A stretch of DNA of 64,000 nt from Isochrysis galbana. Taxonomy: Eukaryota > Haptophyta > Isochrysidales > Isochrysidaceae. The position numbers were made by a program, and so were the translations under genes. Position 1 is the first letter of the stretch, and each line of letters starts with the position of its first letter. Below the pieces are notes generated by a model. The model saw nothing but the letters and a program-made list of their open reading frames with translations. It did not search any database and was not told the origin of the DNA. Positions 10,307-19,714 of this stretch are shown piece by piece. Location: NCBI GenBank assembly GCA_018136815.1, contig CM030931.1, positions 2,273,398-2,337,397 of the forward strand, given 5' to 3'.

Positions 10307-10880
10307 ATGGGCCAGTACTTTGTCTTCATCGCCAAGCGACTCGGTCACCGCACCTACGAGGAGATCCGCGCCCCAGCCTTCAAGTTTTGCGAACACATGG
10401 AGGAGGGCATGAGCGGCGCCATCTTGGCGATGCTGCTCGTCACAGCCTCTGGCATGGGCCGTGGATGTGGGATGTGGAGACTTCCGCGTGGATCTGGCCA
10501 AGGAACGCTACCCGTCGATGTGGGCCCTCATCAAACCATACATGGGCCGTTGGTGCAAGGCAAACCTCATGCTCGTCGGCGACTACTCCGACGAGTACGA
10601 CAGGATCCCCAAGACCAAGTACATTGGAGACGAGGCCGCCGTCGCGTACCTCTGCATGGAATACATCACGGCAGTCGCGTACGCTGAAACGGATCCCATG
10701 GTGCAAGTGCACCGAGCAGCTGGCAAACTCTACATGGAGAACAAGAAGGCCGTCCTCGCACGCGTCACGGACCTCGCCACCCAAGATCAGCCAAGCGACA
10801 TCGTCGCCTGCCAGCAGAACGACATTGAGGAAGAGGGATGTGAGAAAAAGACGAAGAAGATGAAAACTCAGCCCGCGTAG
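10307..10880 (+). CDS. MGQYF-type conserved protein, apparent +1 frameshift
   Basis: The first part starts MGQYFVFIAKRLGHRTYEEI... and stays in one frame to about 10440. The continuation VDVGCGDFRVDLAKERYP ... GRWCKANLMLVGDYSDEYD ... ending at TAG 10880 is in the +1 frame. I recall uncharacterised proteins of protists and large algal viruses that begin MG-Y-F and carry a G-W---(x)VGDYD motif about 100 residues in; the fit is from memory and unverified. The two frames overlap with no good GT-AG pair between them, so this is either a pseudogene lesion or a one-base assembly error. The C-terminus is Lys/Glu-rich. Confidence 0.5.
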
Positions 10881-11376
10881 CTGGGGGGTTACTGCGTGTG
10901 TAGAGAGTGGGGGAGCGTGATCAGCTTTGTACTCATCGTCCTCGTAATAATAATATTACTGTGGCTATCCAAAAACAAAACAGCACCCGTTGATAAGAAA
11001 AAAAACTGGCCCTCTTTTGACGGAACGCGACTTGATAACCAATTGCCAATGGCCAATGGGGAGAGAAGAACTCAAATTCACATTCACCTTCCATCTCCTC
11101 CCGGCTCTCGGTGTGTTTGCCCTTGCACACACCGCATCAGCTGCCGCTCAACAAGAGGGCTCGAGGGCTCGGTCTCCATCCGAGCTCCCTCTTCCAAGAT
11201 TCTTCCTTCTTTCGATACTTTTCACTTTTCATGTTTTGAGGTCCAGGCTTCCCTCTATTTTTCCATGGGGGTAGCAAGCCCATTCCTGTGTTAAGCATGC
11301 AACTCTACCTTGTCCTGCACAGACGAACTGTCTACTACACTCGCAACCTGCCCTGCCACACCTAAATTCCCAAGAC

Positions 11377-11967
11377 TCACAGCTCTATGGATTGCTCTAC
11401 CTCACTTGCTTGGTGTTGCTGCTTGTAGACTTGAGAAAGGTCTTCCAAATTGCCCTCTGATTCACCTTCCTCCTCTTCTCCAGTTTCTGCATCTGTATCA
11501 TCATCTGGAGATGCATCCTCCTCTGCCTCATCCGAAGGGATGTCAGCGACGTCCGACTGAGTGGCTTCTTCCGGCACTCTCTGGACCTCAGCCTGCGATG
11601 CTACACTGGAAACAGACGCGGCAAGTGGGCCTCCATACCTCCTGTCCCTGAGTTTCTGCCGACGGACTTCGCGCTCCTCAGCAGTGAGACATGCGGTGAA
11701 CAAACGGCCGCGTCGCACATCTATCTCTCCAGGCTCAAGCTCCTCTTCGCCGTAAATCTTTTGGTAGCACGCCTGACTTTGGCAGCGGAGAATACAATTT
11801 GCTCTCTCATCCTCGTCGTGATCCTTGCAGTTGCTCCGCTCGCATTCGCGTCGTCTTGCTTGCACCGCGCGTGAGGTGCGATGGGCCTTTCGTGCGTCGA
11901 CCCCACCCAGATGTGCAAACAGCCCCAATAGAAGGAGTGCGAGCATCGGCGGCGCTGCCGCAGACAT
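11377..11967 (-). CDS. Secreted DUF4787-like cysteine-rich protein
   Basis: 196 aa, single exon, start ATG at 11967. Residues 1-25 (MSAAAPPMLALLLLGLFAHL...) form a clear signal peptide. It is followed by CERSNCKDHDEDERANCILRCQS, then ACYQKIYGEEELEPGEIDV and RLFTAC. The spacing of C-x5-C, NC-x3-C, CY and LE-x-GEID fits DUF4787, a small secreted or lumenal family (family assignment from memory). The last ~70 residues are acidic and low-complexity. Function unknown, probably ER lumen or extracellular. A solo terminal repeat of the foldback element lies 75-220 bp upstream and may overlap its promoter. Confidence 0.7.
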   Translation of the reverse strand: MSAAAPPMLALLLLGLFAHLGGVDARKAHRTSRAVQARRRECERSNCKDHDEDERANCILRCQSQACYQKIYGEEELEPGEIDVRRGRLFTACLTAEEREVRRQKLRDRRYGGPLAASVSSVASQAEVQRVPEEATQSDVADIPSDEAEEDASPDDDTDAETGEEEEGESEGNLEDLSQVYKQQHQASEVEQSIEL

Positions 11968-12040
11968 GGTCGGCTGGTCGGCTCATTCTACTTTTTCTAC
12001 TCTATCTACTAGAGGCTGCCGCTTCGTGCGCGTGCCCGCT

Positions 12041-12185
12041 TCGTGGGCGTGCCCACCGCGGGGGAAAGCAGAGAAAAAAGTTGTTATGCTAGTCTTCATT
12101 TAATTTTAAAATACTGCTCTATATACAACTGTGGACATTTGATCGCTCAATTCGACTGATGTCCCACAATTGACGGAACGACACC
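12041..12185 (+). repeat. Solo terminal repeat of the foldback element
   Basis: Nearly identical to 55044-55182 (AAAGCAGAGAAAAAAGTTGT, CTAGTCTTCATTTAATTTTA, ACAACTGTGGACATTTGATC, CACAATTGACGGAACGACAC) and inverted relative to 54366-54515. It lies just 5' of the DUF4787-like gene. Confidence 0.85.
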
Positions 12186-12644
12186 TAAGCGCTCAGTATG
12201 GCGGATAGACTCGCTTAACCGCACATAGATCACCGCCGCGATTCACTCACCTACCTGACCTCAACCCTCAGACCCAATGAAACACATTCACTTGTCCCCC
12301 TGATTCAAAAAGACAACGCTAAACCCGGTAGCCCGATGGCGCAGGAGGAAGTTGAGGAAAACCTATCAGGGATCGGAACACGCCCCCTGCTGCAGGCTGA
12401 AGGAAACCCCATACACCATACACCCAGCCCCTAGGTAGCGCACGAGGGACGGGCCGCAAGGCAGGTGGAGGGGGAGCGAGAGTAGCGGGCGTGGCTGCAT
12501 AGTTAAGGTGCTGAGTCGCGCGCGCGGCGAGAATGTTAAGAAGTTTTCTCTCTCTCTCCCTCTCTCTCTCCCCCCCGCTGTTTCCCCTTCTCACGCGCTC
12601 ACCCCGTTTACGTTAGACGTTAGTGTTCTACGTGTTACTGTGAG

Positions 12645-13403
12645 CAACTAAGTTTATACTTGGTTGACCCATGGGGGGGCACGAGCCCCCCCCTCTCTCC
12701 ACTCCTCCCCTGCCATGGGGGAGGAACCACCCATCCTCCTGGCATGCCTGATGGCTTGCCAGGAGGCCACTGCCCTACTGACCCACTCTCTTCCCCACAG
12801 GCTCGCCCCATTCGCCCATCCTGGCCCCTCGTGACCAGCCCATTGCTCCAACCCCCCCTCCCCCCCTGGTCGACAGGCAGACAGGTGCAGACTGGGGGCC
12901 CCAGAGGCTCGGGAGCGCCAGCGAGGGAGAGGCAGGGGAGGCCAAGGCCCAGCCCCAGCCTCCTCTGCCCCCTGAGCTGGCCTCCAGGAGCCTCCAGAGC
13001 CGCCAGAGGGCAGCTGGAGGCCTGCCGCAGGCGCGCCATCGCGCGTGCCGCAGGAGAGGGGAGAGAGAGCGCGGAAAAGGGGGTGGGCGCGAGCGAGAGC
13101 TCCGCCCACCGGAAAATCGGTAAGTCTCGCGCCTGTTTACAGGATAAGACGAGACAGAGTGGGCCGCCCACTCGGAGACACAGGAGGAAGGGGGGGAGAG
13201 ATCACCGGGGGGTGGCGCGGGCCACCGGACCATATCTAAGCCCTCCACCCCAATCCCCCTAGTAGTGTACGGGGGGAGCCGCCTGATGGCGGGGGGAGAA
13301 GGGCCGGGGAATGGGGGTGTAGAGAGTATGCTACGTGCTACTTGTAGTGGGTAGTGGTTCCATTCGCCGCGAGTGCGGTAAGAATATTAAAAGGTTTTTT
13401 TTT
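12645..13403 (-). mobile_element. Complete 759-bp short retroposon with 15-bp target-site duplication
   Basis: The element is flanked on both sides by the perfect duplication ACGTGTTACTGTGAG (12630-12644 and 13404-13418). One end is CAACTAAGTTTATACTTGG, a near-palindrome. The other is GCGGTAAGAATATTAAAAGG followed by nine T. It has no long ORF of its own that is conserved between copies. Other copies always keep the CAACTAAG end and lose the other, so by the logic of target-primed reverse transcription the CAACTAAG side is the 3' end and the element is read on the minus strand (inference). A second complete copy lies at 55508-56265. Confidence 0.9.
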
Positions 13404-13754
13404 ACGTGTTACTGTGAGTGTGCGTGAGATAGTGGTGTTTGGGGTTTTTGTAGAAGAGAGAATTTTATCCGGTTCTGTGACGAGGAGAGCGCGAGCGATG
13501 GCGTCGCTCCTCTCCATTTCGGCCGCCCTGCTGGTCACCGCGATGGTGCCAGGGCGATACAGAGCTAGGAAGGAGGGAGGGGCCGCGGCTCGCCGCGGCC
13601 ACACTCGCTTCGGCGGGAGGGATTAGCGCTCTGGGCTCCCATTCACGAGTGTGCCCCCCCCCCCCCCCTGCGTTGCTTTTACCCGAAAGGGGTTTTCCCC
13701 CAGCGTGGACTCGAGGAGAGGAGAGAGGACGCGCTGGGGTGCGCGGGGTGCTCG

Positions 13755-13905
13755 GTGCGTGCACTGGGGGGGGACAAATATCGAGGGGAGGGGGCAGTGC
13801 CTCCTCCCCCCGGTATCACTCGGACACCAGGCTCGTCAGGCATGGCGGGATTCCGGGACTGAAAAAGTTGTGTCCAATTAGCTAGTGGGGTTGGCTAGGA
13901 CATAG
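13755..13905 (+). repeat. Dispersed ~150-bp repeat, copy 1
   Basis: Contains GTCAGGCATGGCGGGATTCC and AGTTGTGTCCAATTAGCTAG; the reverse complement occurs at 31955-32160. Non-coding. Confidence 0.85.
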
Positions 13906-14151
13906 CTTTAATTATTTTAGTTTACTACTGTTTCTTTATCAACCAAGGCGATAATACTTCTACCACAACAAAGCTGCTTGATGCACATGATGCTAGGCAT
14001 GTCATCTCTCAATCTGCGCGAGGTCTGCATAGTCCCTTTAAGATAAAGCATCGAAAACAGTCACGTGAGCAAGCTAGCTATCTCGTTAGAGATGCAGGTT
14101 TTCAATGGCTGAGACGAGTCCCACAAGGTGCTATGGGGCATAGAATGCTTG

Positions 14152-15270
14152 CTACCAACTTTTAGGCACCAAATCTTGGGCGTGCGTCTCCGCAGGCGCT
14201 TCTTCATTTTCTCCCATGAGCATTGCAAGCATCTCCTTCTTCCTTTTTGCGAGGATAGCCTGTTCTATTGCAGCTCGGTCTGGAAGCTCACGGAGAACAT
14301 TCTCATCCTCGCTCCCAGCAACCGCTCCCCCTCCAGTCCCATCTTGGTCAGCTTCGCTGTCGTCATCCTCGTCTTCCATACTCTCCCCAGCAATTCGCCG
14401 TGCAGCCTTGGCAGCATGCCACTCAGCCTGTTGTTTGTGCAGCGTCTCTGCTTCCGCCGCTCGTTCCAGCTCTTCTAGTACACCATCCTCCTCATCCCGA
14501 TACCTAATAGCGTTGGCAGCATGGACAATGCGGTGGAGGTGCAGGCTTGTCAAGCTGTTGGCACGGCCACAATCAGCCCTCGCAGAGTGCCCGGGCGCAC
14601 TTGTGCGTCCACACTCTACCACAAGTGATCATGGACTGCGATGATCCGAGCAGGCCAGGCCGTATGCCAGGGGCGGCGGGGCCTTCGCACCCATAGTAGT
14701 CTGCATCAATTCCTTTCATCAACTCAAACCTTGTTCTCTTCTCTCGATCTGGCGCCTTCTTCTTGAAGAGTTCGCGCACACCGGGCAGGTTTTTGGCTGC
14801 GCCGAAGTACCGATATCCTCTCCCAGGAACAACCTCCTCAGCCTCTTCCTCACCAAAAAGCTGCGGCGCGGTTCGGAAGTGGTCGGCACCGCCGAGTTTC
14901 TTGATTTGCCGCTCCCAGTGCCCCTTCTCACGTATGAGCTTGTTGATTTGGTCGTTGAGGTCGCGGACGCGATGTTCATCGAGGCCCTCGTTTTGAATAA
15001 GCGAGACTTTCTTCGACAACTCACGGATTATCTGGCCACGATACCTGCGGAAGGCCAAAGATGACGGTCACGGGTCAGATGAATGGGTGCCACCCAGCTC
15101 TGCCGGCGGCAAGCAAGTGGCTGGTGGCCGGCGCACATCTCGCAGTCGTTGACGTCCTCGCACTCACTGGCCAAGTACGGTCGTTGCGACTTGTCCGGCC
15201 GGTTCGCATCGCGCTTCGCGGTGACGAATCGATTGAGAAGCGCCTGCGCCTTCTCCTCGTTGCGCGCCAT
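14152..15270 (-). CDS. ISY1: Pre-mRNA splicing factor ISY1 homologue
   Basis: Three exons on the minus strand: 15137-15270, 14691-15044 and 14503 down to 14152. All junctions are GT-AG and join in phase. The joined protein (~280 aa) begins MARNEEKAQALLNRF, then RPYLASEC, then YRGQIIRELSKKVSLIQNEG, RVRDLNDQINKLIREKGHWE, GYRYFGAAKNLPGVRELF, and ELMKGIDADYYGYRDEEDGVL. These are the hallmarks of Isy1, a component of the Prp19/NTC-associated spliceosome acting in the first step of splicing. The C-terminal ~110 residues are a helical, acidic tail that varies between species. The start is set by the family N-terminus MARN. Nuclear role inferred from the family. Confidence 0.93.
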
Positions 15271-16194
15271 GGGCGGCGCGCGGCGTGGCGCAGCGCCAGA
15301 CCGCCACGCTCGACGTTTTACTCCTCTACATCGCAATATCTAAAGGAGCTCCCTTCCCATCCGTGTGAGCCCTTTAGCTTTGAGAATTGAGAATTGTAGT
15401 CTTGTTGGGCTAGCATCCATAGTCACGGCGTATGGACCACTGCCACCGGCTGTGCCTATTGCGCTTTTCGCCCCAATCCTCCCGGTCACGACACGGCTCG
15501 CCCCGACCACCCGGACAGTTGGCGATATGGGACGGGCGATGGCGCCCATTCGCCATTTGCCATTCGCAACGTGCCACTCTGAGAAGAGGGGGGGGGGGGG
15601 GCGAGCTACTCACGAGACGTTTTATTTTTACGTCTACGTAGAAGATCAGAACTGCTTGTAACTAGGGATGGCGATGGCGGCCGTCGCGCCGTCGCTGTTT
15701 GATTGCCTGCTTGCCATAGAGGATTAGCGCGGCCACCACAACCATTTTCAGCAAGCTCATGAGGTCGGTGTTGTTGGTCATGCACAGAGAGAGAATGAGA
15801 ATGAGAGCTTCTTAGGTCCGAGGTAGACACGGGAGGCTACAACGCTAGGTCCCAAAAAGGAAAAAAAAACTTCTTAATGTTCACTCCGCGCTCGCGGCCT
15901 TGCGACATTCTCCCGACAGCCACGCCCGCGTCCCTTAATACTCCCTTACACTCGCCTTGCGGCTCGTCCCCTCGTGCTCTACTTAGGGGCTCCATGTTCG
16001 GGGTTTCCAGTGGCAGGCGGCGTGTACCGGTCTCCGATGGTCGATTTCTCGGCCTCCTCTCGCTCCATCGGACGATCGGTTTTTCTTGCGGTCCTCGTGG
16101 TTGGTGGCACATGAGGGTGGGTTTGGGCCTGTGTTGCGCATTGGGCCTGTGACGTGGGATCATGAGTGCGCGGGGTGCGGCGTTTGTTGGAAGG
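15271..16194. other. Intergenic, no gene recognised
   Basis: Minus-strand ORF 15837-16163 is Arg/Pro-rich and looks like non-coding 3' sequence. On the minus strand, CATTAAGAAGTTTTTTTTT at about 15860-15880 resembles the terminal motif of the repeats in this window, so part of this region may be the 3' untranslated end of the element containing the next ORFs. Confidence 0.4.
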
Positions 16195-17670
16195 TTAGGC
16201 TAGTTTTTCCGCCATGTCGAGAGCTTGTGCCACCAAGGTCAGGTTTGTGTTCATTGCGAGGGCACCTTTGGTGTTCACTATGAATATCGGGGCGCTAAGG
16301 TCCCGTGCGTCCTTGATCTTTGGCCTTCTGCCTCGGGAGGCTTGCTTGGTGCGCGCTAGCGAAGTTTTGTTCGAGGATTCGAGGCCGCGTACGAGGAATG
16401 TGAATCTGGTCAGGGTGCGTTCGATGACGGGGATGTGGTGAAAAGTGTAATTGTCATATTCGACCTTATAGAAGTCAGTTATTATAAATCTCCATGCTAT
16501 CAAGTATAGGGTTCTGAGGCTATCGGGCGTCGGTGTGCTCGGGTATACGAACAGTTTGTCCTTCACTTCTTGTATCGCCGTCCTATTGTGTTCCGGGGTG
16601 AATCCTGCTGCTGCTTCTATAGTAGCAAAGATCTGTTTTGTGGCGGGGCATCTGGCCAGGTGGATCGAGCTCTCTTGATGTTTTCCGCATAGTCTGCATT
16701 TCTTCGTGGTCGCCATATTGAAGCGGTTTCGTGTTCCCAGTCTCCTGTGGGTGATGTGCTTGAAGTGTGGGTGTTTGTCTGTGTGTTTCAGTAGGGGCAA
16801 AGTGTATAGGCTGGCCACGTGTTTCCATTCTTCTTGGGTTAGGTCGATTTTTCGTGCCCATGCCTCACGTGCCGGTTGGGGCGTGTTGCCTAGGGTTTTC
16901 TCCTCTAGTGCTCGTGTTATGTCTGAAACTGTAACGCGGTCGAGTGGTGTTGTGGCTTTCCAAGCTTCATTGCGTTCCCTGCGTTTGGCGGCTTCTGCCT
17001 CGCATTCGCAAAGGCGGTGCATCGGCGTGAGGCCGCGTGCCATTTCGGGGCGCCAACCCTTGCAGCCTTTGAGGGAGCCGTGAACCGCGAGCTTGTGCGG
17101 CGATTGCAGGGCGGGGGGCATTTGCAGGGGTTTGCACGCCCGAATGGCGTAGTTGATGGGGACTGTCTTGCCGTCGATCGATAGTAGCAGCTTGCGCGGA
17201 AAGTTTCCGTTTAGAAAGGTCCCTTGCGTCGCCGAGATGTAGAGGTGCCAGCGGGCTGAGTGGGCCACCTTGGACACGAAGGTTCCGGATTCTCCTTCGA
17301 GCTTCATGCGCTCGCGGTTGCCTTTGAGGAATGTGAAGCCATTGCTTTCGATCGCCTTGACGATAGTGCTTAGGGTGATTTTAGATGCTTGCGCTAGGCC
17401 TTCTGCTTCGACGACTACGTGTGCCGCTACGTCTTGAAGCGCGTCGTATAGGGCCTTGCGGTTTGAAGTGCCTTTTTTGTTGATCTTGTCTTCGATCGAG
17501 TCGATTTTAGTGCGTACGGCTATGTCTGCGCCTTGGATGCGAATGGTGGTTTGCTCACCGTATTTTGCCTGGAATTGTTGTGCGCAATCTTCGTTAACTG
17601 CGATGTGGGATCCTTGTTGGATGTGGGGATGCGGACTTCGAATCCCTTGTCCGACGTAGTTATGCCACCC
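16195..17670 (-). CDS. ORF with zf-RVT-like cysteine motif, probable mobile-element protein
   Basis: The first ATG of the frame is at 17307 (370 aa), but it is open and looks coding back to a stop at 17671-17673 (about 490 codons in all) with no upstream ATG, overlapping the end of the next ORF by ~150 bases. The C-terminal half contains EWKHVASLYTLPLL, then KCRLCGKHQESSIHLARCPA, a C-x2-C...H-x4-C finger like the one after LINE reverse transcriptases (zf-RVT), then a mixed domain. No reverse-transcriptase motifs (YADD, etc.) were seen. Relics of the same protein occur at 4828-4962 and 8755-8968, so it belongs to a multicopy element. It may need a frameshift from the upstream ORF, or be a decayed 3' half. 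Confidence 0.55.
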   Translation of the reverse strand, partial: GWHNYVGQGIRSPHPHIQQGSHIAVNEDCAQQFQAKYGEQTTIRIQGADIAVRTKIDSIEDKINKKGTSNRKALYDALQDVAAHVVVEAEGLAQASKITLSTIVKAIESNGFTFLKGNRERMKLEGESGTFVSKVAHSARWHLYISATQGTFLNGNFPRKLLLSIDGKTVPINYAIRACKPLQMPPALQSPHKLAVHGSLKGCKGWRPEMARGLTPMHRLCECEAEAAKRRERNEAWKATTPLDRVTVSDITRALEEKTLGNTPQPAREAWARKIDLTQEEWKHVASLYTLPLLKHTDKHPHFKHITHRRLGTRNRFNMATTKKCRLCGKHQESSIHLARCPATKQIFATIEAAAGFTPEHNRTAIQEVKDKLFVYPSTPTPDSLRTLYLIAWRFIITDFYKVEYDNYTFHHIPVIERTLTRFTFLVRGLESSNKTSLARTKQASRGRRPKIKDARDLSAPIFIVNTKGALAMNTNLTLVAQALDMAEKLA

Positions 17671-18701
17671 TCAGTTAAGACGACCACAGAAGGCGGCGAA
17701 GGCAAACGACCTGAGGATGCACGTTTAATGAATTTGACAGGCGCGTATTTGAAATTGTTGTTGATCCATGTCACGAAGTTTGCGCACTCGGGGAAATACA
17801 TGGATTTGACTTGCGGCAAGAGCAGCTTCGCAACATTTCTCTCAGGGCAGTATACGACCTTCACATCATCTCTCTCCGCAGCTACATTGATGGCATCGTA
17901 AAACTCTTTGTCTGATATGCTCAACACATCTGCTGCTTGACTACAGCGCTGTTGAGCATCTCTTGGTGACCTTCTGATAAAGCACCAGTAGTGGGTGAGG
18001 TACGCGGCAACATCTTCATTCAATGCGAACAGCCCATCAACGTGCTTGGAGTTGGGGCCGATTTCTTTTATGTCGTAGTTGTTGTTGATCAATGCCACGT
18101 TAGGCTTCAGTGCATCAACAAGCTTCCTTGCATTCATACAATGCACGCTAGTCCGATTCGAGAACATATACCAGCCGTTTTCCAATGTCGCGGTCAACTT
18201 TGCCAAGTCGGGCGGTAGCCCGAGATATTTTCGCGTTTTGACCCGGGCATTTTCTTCTTCTTTCTGTCGTATTTTTATATTGTCCTCAAGTGCATCACGT
18301 ATCTCGGAGGGAGAAAGGACAGGAGTGGACTGCGACACCCTCGCGACCACGGAGGTGGAGGGCTTCTCGGAGGGAGGAAGGACAGGAGTGGACTGCGACA
18401 CCCTCGCGACGGAGGTGGAGGGGGGGGGCGGGATATTTTCGTTTATAAATCCACTTAGGATGTCTTTATCGAATGTGGGTAAACTCCGTTCCCTCGTGCT
18501 TAGCAGCAAGGAGTCACCAAACATGTATACATGGGTGAAATTTCTAATTTTCAAAGTTTTAAGCTGTTTCACGATTTCGCCGATTTGATTGTATGCAAAA
18601 TGAAGTCGGACCCCAGAGCCTTCGAATCTCACTCCATTGCCATCTCGGTGCAATAACACGCATTCAGTGACGCAATCGGCGGGCAAAGCTTGAACGCTCA
18701 T
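17520..18701 (-). CDS. Uncharacterised 393-aa protein, island ORF
   Basis: A single uninterrupted ORF, start ATG at 18701. An N-terminal globular part (to ~residue 75, with NQIGEIVKQLKTLKI and THVYMFGDSLLL) is followed by a Pro/Ser linker with a duplicated block (ARVSQSTPVLPPSE / ARVSQSTPVLSPSE), a charged helix, then a second globular region including GWYMFSNRTSVHCMNARKLV and LNEDVAAYLTHYWCFIRR. The C-terminus is basic. I do not recognise the family. It may be a gag- or ORF1-like partner of the overlapping downstream ORF or an endogenous viral protein. Codon and base use is less GC-rich than neighbouring host genes. Confidence 0.55.
   Translation of the reverse strand: MSVQALPADCVTECVLLHRDGNGVRFEGSGVRLHFAYNQIGEIVKQLKTLKIRNFTHVYMFGDSLLLSTRERSLPTFDKDILSGFINENIPPPPSTSVARVSQSTPVLPPSEKPSTSVVARVSQSTPVLSPSEIRDALEDNIKIRQKEEENARVKTRKYLGLPPDLAKLTATLENGWYMFSNRTSVHCMNARKLVDALKPNVALINNNYDIKEIGPNSKHVDGLFALNEDVAAYLTHYWCFIRRSPRDAQQRCSQAADVLSISDKEFYDAINVAAERDDVKVVYCPERNVAKLLLPQVKSMYFPECANFVTWINNNFKYAPVKFIKRASSGRLPSPPSVVVLTEGGITTSDKGFEVRIPTSNKDPTSQLTKIAHNNSRQNTVSKPPFASKAQT
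18302..18422 (-). repeat. In-frame duplication of ~60 bp
   Basis: GGACAGGAGTGGACTGCGAC occurs twice about 60 bp apart, duplicating the ARVSQSTPVL(P/S)PSE block of the 393-aa protein. Unit length is a multiple of three apart from a small ACC indel, so the frame is kept. Confidence 0.9.
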
Positions 18702-19172
18702 GCCCGGCGCCCCTTGTTCATGTCAGAGGGACAAAAAAATTTTCACCACGCCATCGGCCCGTCGCGCACGGGGAGCCGTTCATTTTTTTGGGGGGGGAAG
18801 AACGTAACCTCCTCGTCATGCTCGCGGGTGCTCTTGCGCTCACTCTCCTCGCGTCGGCGCAGCCTTGAAGAATAACGAGCTTAAAAACACTCATACACGC
18901 AATCTCGATGACTTCAAATGGAATGGCCTAGTGATGACATTCACACCATCGACGATCTTCGCCGCTACCGCGTGACAAACGTTGAAACCCGTAACGAAAC
19001 GCACAGACACGGAATACAAACACAAACACGATGTTACGAGGCCTTAAGGACGCGCGGCGTCTTCCTCCCCGCGCGCTTTATTCTTTTTTCGCCGCGCGGA
19101 CTCACCCCAGCGTTTCGTTACGGGTTTTATATAGCCGACGTGTATGACAAAAAAATCATCTTCGACAAAGTA

Positions 19173-19298
19173 ATGCTGACCGCCTTGTTGGTCACGCTTG
19201 GGGTCGTCGCCGCGCTCGTGGCGGTGGTCGTCTTTGTCATCAGGACCGTGACCAAGCGATTATCCACAGCGAATGCAAACTCTGTGAGAATATTTTAA
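19173..19298 (+). CDS. Very small single-span membrane protein
   Basis: 41 aa from ATG 19173. Almost the whole product is one hydrophobic helix (LTALLVTLGVVAALVAVVVF), followed by a basic tail RTVTKRL and a short end. The frame is open upstream, but the preceding residues look non-coding. Similar in style to the membrane anchor of the cysteine-rich protein at 19966. Function unknown. Confidence 0.4.
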   Translation: MLTALLVTLGVVAALVAVVVFVIRTVTKRLSTANANSVRIF

Positions 19299-19385
19299 AG
19301 GGGCGCGGTCACTTGCACACCAGCCACTCAATATTATGGCTGCTACTAATTCAAACATGGGTAGCCTCTCCACCCTCGCACTCAC

Positions 19386-19526
19386 TCATACTCTCCGCTT
19401 TCCTGAGAGAGCGGCTCTATACCGAGTCCTTGTGGTGGTATCGGGGGTCATCGACAATTCTTGTATTTGTTGTTTGAGTCGTGTGATTGTCTCGTTCGCT
19501 AGACGGATCTTTTCTAGATACAGCAT
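19386..19526 (-). CDS. Small coiled-coil ORF (46 aa)
   Basis: ATG at 19526, stop at 19386-19388. YLEKIRLANETITRLKQQIQEL is cut here to its core: heptad-like LEKIRLANETITRLKQQ, followed by a Thr-rich and basic tail. It starts 11 bp after the stop of the next upstream minus-strand ORF, a tight viral-like arrangement. Unrecognised. Confidence 0.4.
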   Translation of the reverse strand: MLYLEKIRLANETITRLKQQIQELSMTPDTTTRTRYRAALSGKRRV

Positions 19527-19537
19527 TTTTTTGTGTT

Positions 19538-19714
19538 CTAATTGACCAACTTCCGTATTTTTTTAATACTATTTGTAAATACATTAGAAGTCAATTTTAC
19601 AACATTTAGTATATTAATCATGCGATCGCATAACTCTATACACTCTTCGCTATTTTTTATAATCTTATTATAATTATGGATTTGTTTCGTGAGTTGTTCC
19701 ACCAAGTCCGTCAT
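19538..19714 (-). CDS. Small AT-rich helical ORF (58 aa)
   Basis: ATG at 19714, TAG at 19538-19540. The product begins MTDLVEQLTKQIHNYNK and continues Lys/Asn/Ile-rich with two Cys to IKKIRKLVN. The frame reads sensibly and is strongly AT-rich in an otherwise GC-rich region. It looks like a helical bundle or coiled coil. With the following 46-aa ORF it forms a tandem pair. No family recognised. Confidence 0.45.
   Translation of the reverse strand: MTDLVEQLTKQIHNYNKIIKNSEECIELCDRMINILNVVKLTSNVFTNSIKKIRKLVN

Noticed and set aside
10896-11294. ORF with a hydrophobic stretch (SFVLIVLVIIILLWLS) after the MGQYF gene
   Set aside because: There is no ATG at the start of the frame, the rest is low-complexity, and the hydrophobic run comes from a TAATAATAATA-type AT patch.
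12654-13262. Long overlapping ORFs inside the retroposon copies
   Set aside because: Different copies keep different frames open and contain frame-changing indels, so the open frames follow from high GC rather than coding selection.
14216-14644. Plus-strand Ser/Ala-rich ORFs across 14.2-15.1 kb
   Set aside because: They are antisense shadows of the ISY1 exons.
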